Shown: positions 33,138 through 39,919 of the stretch, in pieces
How the letters are laid out: each line of letters starts with the position of its first letter
How positions within the stretch are numbered: position 1 is the first letter of the stretch
DNA from: Elusimicrobiota bacterium
Lineage (GTDB): Bacteria > Elusimicrobiota > Elusimicrobia > UBA1565 > UBA9628
Direction: 5' to 3'
Assembly (NCBI GenBank): GCA_016212825.1
Contig: JACRDS010000072.1
Span: 1 to 39,919, forward strand
Length of the DNA: 39,919 bases
Notes under the pieces: model-generated
Seen by the model: the letters and a program-made list of their open reading frames with translations, nothing else
Database searches by the model: none
Told to the model about the DNA's origin: nothing
Translations under genes and position numbers: made by a program

Positions 33138-34024
33138 AACGAAAGATCCTCGCCGTCATCCTCGCCCTCCTGCCGCTGGCGTCCGGCTGCGGGAAGAAGA
33201 AGGACGCCGCGGAGCGGCTCGACACGTTCCCGGTCAAGACGGCTCCGGCGCAGGTCCGCGACCTGGAGGAGACCATCATCCTGGTCGGGAGCATCAAGGC
33301 CAAGGCTGAGGCGACCCTCTTCTCCCGGGTGCCCGGGAAGCTGCAGGAGAACCTCCTCAAGGAGGGCGAACCGGTGCGCAAGGGACAGGCCGTGGCCCTG
33401 GTGGAGCGCGACGAGGTGGGCGTGCGCTTCGAGCCGGCCCCGGTGCCCTCGACACTGGACGGGACCGTGGCGCGCATCTACCTCGACCGCGGCGAGAACG
33501 TGACCCTGCAGACCCCGGTCGCCCTGGTCGTGGACCTCAGCGGGATCATCGTGCAGGCCGAGGTGCCGGAACGCTACGCGGCGCGGGCCGCCGCGGGCCA
33601 GGCCGTGCGCGTCCAGGTGGAGGCGTATCCGGACCGGGCCTTCACGGGCCGGGTCTCGAAGGTCAGCCCGGTGGTGGACCCGGCCACGCGCAGCACGTTC
33701 ATCGAGGCCCGCCTCGACAACCCCGCGGGCAAGCTGCGCTCCGGCATGTTCGGCGAGGTCACCCTGGTCACGGGCAGCCGCTCCGGCGTGCTGGCGGTGC
33801 CCAAGGACGCCCTGACGGACGGCAGCGGCCCCGCGGTGTTCGTGATCGAGGGGGGCAAGGCGCGCAAGCGCGAGGTCGAACTGGGGCTGCAGGGGGACCG
33901 CTTCCTGGAGGTCCGCCGGGGCCTCAAGCCGGGCGAGAAGGTGGCGGTCTTCGGGCTCTACGGCCTCAAGGACGGCAGTTCGGTGGAGGTGCTCGGGGAG
34001 ACGACGGGGGAGGAGCAGGAGTGA
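33134..34024 (+). CDS. RND efflux membrane fusion lipoprotein (HlyD/AcrA-like)
   Basis: This 296-residue protein has a lipoprotein signal with lipobox LASGC (Cys19), then a biotinyl-lipoyl-like domain, a beta-barrel domain and a membrane-proximal domain (VSKVSPVVDPATRSTFIEAR in parts, AVPKDAL, GLKPGEKVAVFGL). It has little of the alpha-hairpin of AcrA and is short, so it resembles the compact adaptor type. It overlaps the tolC-like stop by ATGA and precedes the pump gene by 97 bases. Confidence 0.88.
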   Translation: MKRKILAVILALLPLASGCGKKKDAAERLDTFPVKTAPAQVRDLEETIILVGSIKAKAEATLFSRVPGKLQENLLKEGEPVRKGQAVALVERDEVGVRFEPAPVPSTLDGTVARIYLDRGENVTLQTPVALVVDLSGIIVQAEVPERYAARAAAGQAVRVQVEAYPDRAFTGRVSKVSPVVDPATRSTFIEARLDNPAGKLRSGMFGEVTLVTGSRSGVLAVPKDALTDGSGPAVFVIEGGKARKREVELGLQGDRFLEVRRGLKPGEKVAVFGLYGLKDGSSVEVLGETTGEEQE

Positions 34025-34051
34025 GGACGGAAAGCCCCCATCCGTTGAATG

Positions 34052-34100
34052 GCGCGCGACCTTCGGCCGCGCGCGAGTCCCGGCGCTTCGCGCCGGGACT
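34052..34100 (+). repeat. Two tandem GC hairpins between the adaptor and pump genes
   Basis: The first is GCGCGCG (34052-34058) with CGCGCGC (34068-34074), extended by CC/GG across one A-C mismatch around a TTC loop. The second is AGTCCCGGCGC (34076-34086), loop TTC, then GCGCCGGGACT (34090-34100), an 11-bp perfect stem. They interrupt an otherwise tightly packed operon. They could act as RNA processing or partial attenuation signals, or be REP-like repeats. Confidence 0.6.
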
Positions 34101-34121
34101 TCCAGGGGTGAAGCCCGCCAT

Positions 34122-37100
34122 ATGAAGCTCGCGGACGTCTGCATCAAGCGCCCGGTCTTCACCACCATGATGATGCTCGCCCTCCTGGTGGTGGGGGCCT
34201 TCTCCTACCGGAACCTGGGCGTGGACCTCTTCCCCAACATCGACCTGCCCTTCGTCATCGTGACCACCACCCTGGCGGGCTCCGGCCCGGAGGAGATGGA
34301 GACCTCGGTGACCAAGCCCATCGAGGAGGCGGTCAACACCATCTCGGGCATCGACGAGCTCGTGGCCACGAGCTTCGAGGGTATGAGCCAGATCATGATC
34401 ACCTTCGTCCTGGAGAAGGACATCGACGTGGCCTCGCAGGAGGTCCGCGACGCCATCGCGCGCGTCCAGCGCGACCTCCCGGAGGGCACGGACCCGCCCG
34501 TGGTGCAGAAGTTCGACCCCGGCGCCATGCCGGTCATGTCCATAGCGGTCAGCGGCGACCTCCCCATCCGGGAGCTGACCCAGGTCGCCAAGAAGCAGGT
34601 CAAGGAGCGCCTGGAGTCGGTCAACGGGGTGGGCAAGATCACCATGGTGGGCGGCCGGGAGCGCGAGATCCACGTGGTGCTCAACCCGCTCAAGATGGCC
34701 TCCTTCCGGCTCACGGTCAACAAGGTCAAGGACGCCCTTCAGGAGCAGAACATCGAGGTGCCCGGCGGGCGCGTGGAGAGCGGCCGCCGCGAGTTCGTCC
34801 TGCGCACCATGGGACGCCTCGAGAAGCCCGCGGACTTCGAGAAGGTGGTGGTGGCGACGGTCAACGGGGTGCCGGTGCGCATCCGGGACATCGGCCGGGT
34901 GGAGGACACCGCCCAGGAAGCGCGCTCCCTGGCCCGGCTCGACGGCCGGGAGGCGGTCTCGCTCATCGTGCAGAAGCAGTCCGGCCTCAACACCGTGGAC
35001 GTGATCCGCAGGGTCAAGGAGCGCCTCGGCGAGATCGCGCCCGCGCTGCCGCGCGGCATCCGGGCCGAGGTCATCCGCGACATGTCCGGTTTCATCCTGG
35101 GCTCGGTGCGCACCGTGGAGGAGCACCTCGTCCTGGGCTCCATCCTGGCCGCGCTAGCGGTCCTGTTGTTCATGGGCGCCTTCCGCCCGACCTTGATCGC
35201 GGCCGTGGCCATCCCGACCTCCATCGTCTCGACCTTCCTGCTCATCGACAAGGCGGGCTTCACCCTCAACAACATGACCCTGCTGGGGCTGGCCCTGGCC
35301 GTGGGCATCGTCATCGACGACGCCATCGTGGTCCTGGAGAACATCTTCCGGCACATGGAGGAGAAGGGGACTCCCGCCCTGGAGGCGGCCTCGGTCGCGA
35401 CCAAGGAGATCGGCCTGGCGGTCATGGCCACGACCTTGTCCCTGATCATCATCTTCCTGCCCCTGGCCAACATGGGAGGCATCGTGGGGCGGTTCCTCAG
35501 GAGCTACGGGCTGACCGTGGCCTTCGCCGTCGGGGTCAGCCTGTTCGTGGCCTTCACCTTGACCCCCATGCTGTGTTCCCGCTTCCTGAAGGTGGAGAAG
35601 GAGAAGAACCGCTTCCAGCTCTGGGTGGACCGTCTCAACGACTTCCTCAAGGAGCATTACGGCCGGCTGGTGCTCTGGGCCATGGCCAACCGCTGGAAGG
35701 TGGTGCTCATCGCCGTCGCCATCGCGCTCTCCGCCCTGCCTTTCCTGAAGATGGTGGGCAAGGACTTCCTGCCGCCCGACGACTCCGGGGAGTTCGAGAT
35801 CAATTTCGTGGCGCCCGAAGGCACGGCGCTGCCGGCCACGGACCGCATCCTGCGGCAGGTCGAGGCCGAGGTCCGGCGCCTGCCCCACGTGGCCGGCGTC
35901 CTGAGCTCCGTCGGCGAGGGCGAGGGCGCCAACGTCAACGACGCCCGCGTCTACGTCCGGCTCGAGCCCGATGAGAAGCGCGGCATGACGCAGTTCGAGA
36001 TCATGGACCTGGCCCGTCGGGCCCTGTCCAAGTATTCGGCCCTGCGCCTGAGCGTCTCGCCGGTCTCGCACTTCGGCGGCGGCAAGCAGCGCGACGCCCA
36101 GTTCCAGTACTACATCACCGGCCCGGACCTGGGCGTCCTGCGCTCCCTCTCCGACCAGGTCGTCTCGGCGCTCAAGGCCACGCCCGGCGTGGTGGACGTG
36201 GACAACACGCTGGTCTTCGCCAAGCCCGAGGTCAAGGTCCGCATCAACCGCGACCGGGCCCAGGACCTGGGCGTCAAGATCGAGGACATCGCCCTGAACC
36301 TGCGCACCATGGTCAGCGGCGACGAGAAGATCACGAAGTACAAGGAGGGCGACGAGCTCTACGAGGTCCGCGTCCGGGTGGACAAGCAGTTCCGCGACCG
36401 CAAGGAGGTGGTGGGGGCTCTCTACGTGCCCTCCTCCAAGGTGGGGCTGGTGCGGCTCGACAACGTGGCCAGGCTCGACGAAGAGACCGGCCCCTCCCAG
36501 ATCGACCGCATGAACCGCCAGCGGCAGGTGGGCATCGTGGCCAACCTGCAGGGCGCCCCGCTGAACGTCGCCATCGACAAGGCCGAGGCGACCATCCGGA
36601 AGGCGGGCCTGCCTCCAGGCTACAAGACCGGCATGCAGGGCCGCTCCAAGGAGTTCGGTCGCATGCTCACGGAGTTCATGATCGCCTTCCTGCTGGCCGC
36701 CATCTTCATGTATATGATCCTGGCCTCGCAGTTCGAGGACTTCCTGCACCCGGTCACCATCATGCTCTCTTTGCCCCTGGCCATCCCCTTCGCGGTGCTC
36801 TCCCTCATCGTGCTGGGGCAGTACCTGACCATCTTCTCCATCATGGGCCTGTTCATGCTCTTCGGCATCGTCAAGAAGAACGCCATCCTGCAGGTGGACT
36901 ACACCAATACCCTGCGCCGGGAGGGCCTATCGCGGGACCGGGCCATCCTGGAAGCCAACAAGACCCGGCTGCGGCCCATCCTGATGACCACTTTGGTGCT
37001 GGTGGCGGCCATGACCCCGGTGGCCCTGGGCCGGGGCCCGGGCGCGGCCAACCGCGCCACCATGGCCGTGGTCATCGTGGGCGGGCAGACCCTGTGCCTG

Positions 37101-37199
37101 CTGATCACGCTCCTGATCGTGCCCGTGGCCTACTCGCTCTTCGACGACGCGGGGCGCTGGCTGCGGGAGAGGCGCGGCCGGCGGCCGGCCGGGTCCTGA
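34122..37199 (+). CDS. RND family efflux pump (HAE1/AcrB-like)
   Basis: This 1025-residue inner membrane pump has the typical RND layout of 12 helices and two large periplasmic loops. The N-terminus MKLADVCIKRPVFTTMMMLA and VDLFPNIDLPFVIV are family hallmarks. The proton relay region GIVIDDAIVVLENI carries D399 and D400. A C-terminal block includes MGLFMLFGIVKKNAILQVDY. It forms a tripartite exporter with the upstream lipoprotein and TolC-like channel. Substrates cannot be told from sequence. The ribosome site is weak (AGGGGTG about 12 bases upstream). Its 3' end meets the ChaN-like gene with four bases between stops. Confidence 0.93.
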   Translation: MKLADVCIKRPVFTTMMMLALLVVGAFSYRNLGVDLFPNIDLPFVIVTTTLAGSGPEEMETSVTKPIEEAVNTISGIDELVATSFEGMSQIMITFVLEKDIDVASQEVRDAIARVQRDLPEGTDPPVVQKFDPGAMPVMSIAVSGDLPIRELTQVAKKQVKERLESVNGVGKITMVGGREREIHVVLNPLKMASFRLTVNKVKDALQEQNIEVPGGRVESGRREFVLRTMGRLEKPADFEKVVVATVNGVPVRIRDIGRVEDTAQEARSLARLDGREAVSLIVQKQSGLNTVDVIRRVKERLGEIAPALPRGIRAEVIRDMSGFILGSVRTVEEHLVLGSILAALAVLLFMGAFRPTLIAAVAIPTSIVSTFLLIDKAGFTLNNMTLLGLALAVGIVIDDAIVVLENIFRHMEEKGTPALEAASVATKEIGLAVMATTLSLIIIFLPLANMGGIVGRFLRSYGLTVAFAVGVSLFVAFTLTPMLCSRFLKVEKEKNRFQLWVDRLNDFLKEHYGRLVLWAMANRWKVVLIAVAIALSALPFLKMVGKDFLPPDDSGEFEINFVAPEGTALPATDRILRQVEAEVRRLPHVAGVLSSVGEGEGANVNDARVYVRLEPDEKRGMTQFEIMDLARRALSKYSALRLSVSPVSHFGGGKQRDAQFQYYITGPDLGVLRSLSDQVVSALKATPGVVDVDNTLVFAKPEVKVRINRDRAQDLGVKIEDIALNLRTMVSGDEKITKYKEGDELYEVRVRVDKQFRDRKEVVGALYVPSSKVGLVRLDNVARLDEETGPSQIDRMNRQRQVGIVANLQGAPLNVAIDKAEATIRKAGLPPGYKTGMQGRSKEFGRMLTEFMIAFLLAAIFMYMILASQFEDFLHPVTIMLSLPLAIPFAVLSLIVLGQYLTIFSIMGLFMLFGIVKKNAILQVDYTNTLRREGLSRDRAILEANKTRLRPILMTTLVLVAAMTPVALGRGPGAANRATMAVVIVGGQTLCLLITLLIVPVAYSLFDDAGRWLRERRGRRPAGS

Positions 37200-37203
37200 G
37201 GTC

Positions 37204-38127
37204 TTACCGCGCCTCGGCGTGGGGGACCAGCCAGACGAAGTCCGCCAGGCCCGAGAGGTCTTCCGGCAGGGAGGCCGGGCAGGCGGAGCCGCCTTCGGTG
37301 TAGAAGGTCGTCTGCGCCGCGCCCGGAGCCCGGCGGGCGATGCCGAAGGGGATCCCGGCCCCGTACATCACGTGGCCGTTGCCGGCCATCACCAGGAAGG
37401 CCGAATCCCCGTGGGCGTTGATGTGGGCCGCGGCGTTGGCGGCCATGACCTCGTTCCAGATCATCATGGCCTGCAGGTAGTGCTCCCAGGTCACGTTGGG
37501 CATGGCGGCCAGCAGGCGGAAGGCCTGGGCCGCCTTCCCGTGGCCTCCGAAGGCGGCCTTCAGGAACTCCATGTAGCGCGGGTCGTCGGAGAGCTTCATA
37601 TCCTTGGGCAGGCGGGCCAGTTCCTCTGCGGAGAGCCCTTCCAGGCCCAGCCGCGCGGTCTTGGTCACCAGGCCCCTCGGCGCGTTGAGGGCCACGGCCT
37701 TGAGGCGGCGTTCGCGGATGAAGTCGAAGAGCGGCTTGTAGAGGGGGAAGGGGAAGCCCCACTCCTTCTGCCAGTCGGCCTTCTGCAGGAACTCGCTCTC
37801 CGAGAGCTTGCCTGAGGCGTAGTCGTCAAGGACGCTCTGGAGCGATTCGTTGAGCATCTCGAATCCGACCGCGACCTTGCCCCCATGCGCCGCGGTCAGG
37901 CCCTTGAGGACCTCCAGCTGAGCCAGATGATCGTTGGCCTGGTCGTGCGTCTCGCCCACGGAGACCGCGCGGCTGCGCGCCAGCGCCTCGGCCACGGCCC
38001 GGGGCGAGGCGGGCTGCGCGCTGGATCCCGAGAAGACGCAGGCCCCCGGCCCCTGGGCGGGGCGGCTGGGCGAGAGCGGGGAGAGCAGCAGGGCCGGCAG
38101 GACGAGCATGGCCTGGTAGAGGGTCAT
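37204..38127 (-). CDS. ChaN-like exported protein (haem/iron-associated, Tiki superfamily)
   Basis: This 307-residue protein has a signal peptide (about 1-25). A ChaN-like domain follows, with VSVGETHDQANDHLAQLEVL, VGFEMLNESLQSVLDDYASG (in parts), ADWQKEWGFPFPLYKPLFDF, MAGNGHVMYGAGIPFGIARR and related motifs. GETHD and the later GNGH His correspond to the conserved sites of this family. ChaN proteins bind haem or iron in some bacteria; catalysis is unproven. ATG at 38127 is fixed by GGAGGA at about 38140-38135. A minus-strand -10 TATCAT (38158-38153) gives a leader of about 20 bases. Confidence 0.82.
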   Translation of the reverse strand: MTLYQAMLVLPALLLSPLSPSRPAQGPGACVFSGSSAQPASPRAVAEALARSRAVSVGETHDQANDHLAQLEVLKGLTAAHGGKVAVGFEMLNESLQSVLDDYASGKLSESEFLQKADWQKEWGFPFPLYKPLFDFIRERRLKAVALNAPRGLVTKTARLGLEGLSAEELARLPKDMKLSDDPRYMEFLKAAFGGHGKAAQAFRLLAAMPNVTWEHYLQAMMIWNEVMAANAAAHINAHGDSAFLVMAGNGHVMYGAGIPFGIARRAPGAAQTTFYTEGGSACPASLPEDLSGLADFVWLVPHAEAR

Positions 38128-38185
38128 CGGGCATTCCTCCGTGCGCCGGCATATGATAGCATACGCGGCCCGGGCCGATGCCGGG

Positions 38186-38214
38186 TTGAGCTTTCTTTGA
38201 CCGGGAACTATCAT
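38186..38214 (+). promoter_or_regulatory. Promoter of the C-terminal kinase gene
   Basis: TTGAGC (38186-38191) and TATCAT (38209-38214) are 17 bp apart. The -10 ends six bases before an ATG at 38221, which starts a six-codon ORF rather than the kinase. Confidence 0.6.
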
Positions 38215-38220
38215 ATTAGT

Positions 38221-38241
38221 ATGAGCGCTCTCCTAACATGA
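38221..38241 (+). other. Leaderless six-codon upstream ORF (MSALLT)
   Basis: ATG at 38221 is six bases after the -10 and begins a six-residue ORF that ends at TGA 38239-38241. The kinase start ATG (38238-38240) overlaps this stop as ATGA. No Shine-Dalgarno precedes the kinase, so termination of the small ORF could be what delivers ribosomes to it. Confidence 0.55.
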
Positions 38242-39919
38242 AGCAGAGGGCTCCCCTGCTGCTGAAGGTCATCGCCGTCATTGTGGCCGCCGAGACCGCG
38301 GTGATGTTCACCCTGCCCGCGCTGGGTCTGGCCTCGGGCTGGGGCCTCAACGTCCTCGACGCCCTGGTCTTGGCGGTCCTAGTCGCCCCGCTCTTCTATT
38401 TCTGGATATTCCGGGAAGCGCGCCAGAAGGCGGATTGGCGGCAGGCGCATCGGGACCTGGATGTCCGGTTCCGGGCTTTGCTCGACAATGAGCTCGTCGG
38501 CGTCTACGTCATCAAGGACAGCCGCTTCGTCTACGTCAATAAAGCCTTCGCCGCCATCTTCGGCTACGCCCAGCATGAGCTGCTCGCTTTGAACAACTTC
38601 CTGGACCTAGTGAGCGAGGCGGATCGCGCCAAGGTCCAGGAACAGATCCGCCTGCGCCAGCAGGGCGGCCGCCGGGCCTCCCGCTACACCGCGGTGTGCC
38701 GGCGCTTCGACGGCTCGCCCGTGCTCGTGGACATCATGGGCTCGGTGCTGGAGACGGCAGAGGGGCGCCTGCTCATGGGCATGCTCACGGACATCTCGCA
38801 GCAGGAGCGCCAGAGGGGCGAGCTCCTGCGCAACCTGGAGGCGCGCCAGGTCCTGGACCGCATCCTGCGCATCTCCCTGGAGAAGGGCGCCCTGCTCGAG
38901 GTCCTCGACCGCGCCTTCACGGAGCTCTTCAGCATCCCCTGGCTGACCATCGAGCCCAAGGGCGCGCTGTTCCTGGTGGAGGATGAGCCCGAGGTCCTGG
39001 TCCTCAAGCTCCAGCGCGGCCTCAGCGAGGAGCATATGCGGAGCTGCGGCCGGGTCGCCTTCGGCCGCTGCCTCTGCGGCCGGGCCGCGCGCACGCAGGA
39101 GTGCGTCTGCGCCGATTCGGACGACAAGTGCCACGAGACGGTCTTGGCCGGCTCCACGCCGCACGGGCACTACTGCGTGCCCATCGTCTCGAACAAGCAG
39201 ACCTTGGGCCTGCTCAACCTCTATATCAAGGCCGAGCATCCCGCCGACGAGCGCGAGAAGGACTTCCTCAGATCCGTGGCCGACATCTTCTCCGGCCTCA
39301 TCCTGCGCAAGCGCGCCGAGGCGCAGCAGGCCCTGCTCTTCACCACCATCGAGCAGGCCGGCGAGACCGTGGTCATCACGGACCCGGATTCCCGGATCCT
39401 CTACGTCAACCCCGCCTTCACGAAGGTCACGGGCTACAGCCGCGAGGAGGCGGTGGGCAAGACGCCCCGCCTGCTCAAGAGCGGCGCGCACGACGACGCC
39501 TTCTTCAAGCAGCTCTGGCAGACCGTCACCGCCGGCCAGGTCTGGCGCGGCCGCATCACCAACCGCAAGAAGGACGGCTCGCTCTACCTCGACGAGACCG
39601 CCATCTCCCCGGTCCATGACGCCTCCGGCCGCATCGTCAACTTCGTGGCCGTGCGCCACGACGTGACGGCCGAGGTGGAGCGCGAGGGCCAGCTGCGCCA
39701 GGCCCAGAAGATGGAGGCCATCGGTCTGCTGGCCGGCGGCGTGGCCCACGACGTCAACAACATGCTCACCTTGATCTTGGGCTATAACTACCTCCTGATG
39801 GAGGGGCTCAAGGAGGGGAGCCCCCTGCGCGGCTTCGCCGGGGAGATCGGCCGGGCCGTGGAGGTGGGCTCCTCCATGACCCGCCAGCTCCTCGCGGTGA
39901 GCCGCAGGCAGGTCGCCCG
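38238..39919 (+). CDS. Sensor histidine kinase (2 TM, PAS, Cys/His GAF, PAS, HisKA), truncated by window end
   Basis: The first 560 residues are in the window. They show two membrane helices (about 8-30 and 38-58) and a PAS domain (about 75-185, FRALLDNELVGVYVI, FGYAQHELLAL). A GAF domain follows with VAFGRCLCGRAAR, KCHETVLAGSTPHGHYCVPI, then a second PAS (about 370-470, YVNPAFTKVTGYSREEAVG). A HisKA with GLLAGGVAHDVNNMLTLILGYNY begins before the end of the window. It shares the GAF-PAS-HisKA order with the hybrid kinase at 8137 and adds an extra N-terminal PAS. The ATPase and any receiver lie outside. The start ATG 38238 overlaps the stop of the six-codon ORF. Confidence 0.85.
   Translation, partial: MKQRAPLLLKVIAVIVAAETAVMFTLPALGLASGWGLNVLDALVLAVLVAPLFYFWIFREARQKADWRQAHRDLDVRFRALLDNELVGVYVIKDSRFVYVNKAFAAIFGYAQHELLALNNFLDLVSEADRAKVQEQIRLRQQGGRRASRYTAVCRRFDGSPVLVDIMGSVLETAEGRLLMGMLTDISQQERQRGELLRNLEARQVLDRILRISLEKGALLEVLDRAFTELFSIPWLTIEPKGALFLVEDEPEVLVLKLQRGLSEEHMRSCGRVAFGRCLCGRAARTQECVCADSDDKCHETVLAGSTPHGHYCVPIVSNKQTLGLLNLYIKAEHPADEREKDFLRSVADIFSGLILRKRAEAQQALLFTTIEQAGETVVITDPDSRILYVNPAFTKVTGYSREEAVGKTPRLLKSGAHDDAFFKQLWQTVTAGQVWRGRITNRKKDGSLYLDETAISPVHDASGRIVNFVAVRHDVTAEVEREGQLRQAQKMEAIGLLAGGVAHDVNNMLTLILGYNYLLMEGLKEGSPLRGFAGEIGRAVEVGSSMTRQLLAVSRRQVA

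Overview
This is a gene-dense, GC-rich window (clearly above 60% G+C by eye) from a Gram-negative-type bacterium. A TolC-like outer membrane channel, an RND pump, lipoprotein and signal-peptide proteins support that. The Ala/Pro-rich exported proteins, the large set of sensor kinases and the purine operon style remind me of uncultured Elusimicrobiota-like lineages, but that taxonomic guess is an inference. No rRNA, tRNA, CRISPR array or insertion sequence with a transposase was seen. No stretch longer than about 300 bases lacks a gene.

Layout. (1) 1-11.6 kb is a regulation and signalling island. It holds the tail of an unknown gene, a LexA repressor with a palindromic operator inside its promoter, and a histidine kinase broken by a one-base frameshift. 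It continues with a zinc-ribbon protein plus an exported nucleotidyltransferase-like protein (minus strand), a two-CXXCH sensor kinase with a single-domain response regulator, a cytidylate-kinase-like protein, a small beta-rich protein, an OmpR-type regulator, a short RsbT-like protein, a large hybrid kinase and a receiver-kinase fusion. (2) 11.7-23.6 kb is an eleven-gene minus-strand purine operon: guaB3-type, guaA, purC, tandem-purS, purL, purQ, purF, purD, purE, then a shrunken carbamoyltransferase-like gene and a small membrane protein. Nine of ten junctions are 4-base stop/start overlaps. (3) 23.7-29.7 kb holds a zinc-ribbon protein, an exported caspase-like protein with CARDB-like repeats, a small exported protein, and a DUF362 / polyferredoxin pair. 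(4) 29.8-31.2 kb is a soluble transhydrogenase (sthA). (5) 31.2-37.2 kb is a tetR-tolC-MFP-RND efflux operon. (6) 37.2 kb to the end holds a ChaN-like exported protein and the start of a second GAF/PAS hybrid kinase that is a paralogue of the one at 8.1-10.4 kb.

The most striking overall pattern is transcription start placement. At about ten genes that begin a transcript, a good -10 hexamer ends only 6-10 bases before the start codon and there is no Shine-Dalgarno, so the mRNAs should be leaderless. Operon-internal genes instead use ATGA overlaps or AGGAGG sites. A leaderless six-codon ORF seems to feed ribosomes into the last kinase gene. Other notable points are a shared Cys/His-rich GAF domain in two kinases, a haem-type sensor kinase, a nested cruciform between convergent genes, a 19-bp inverted repeat that supplies a -35 element, and a carbamoyltransferase homologue that has lost key motifs and appears to start with CTG.
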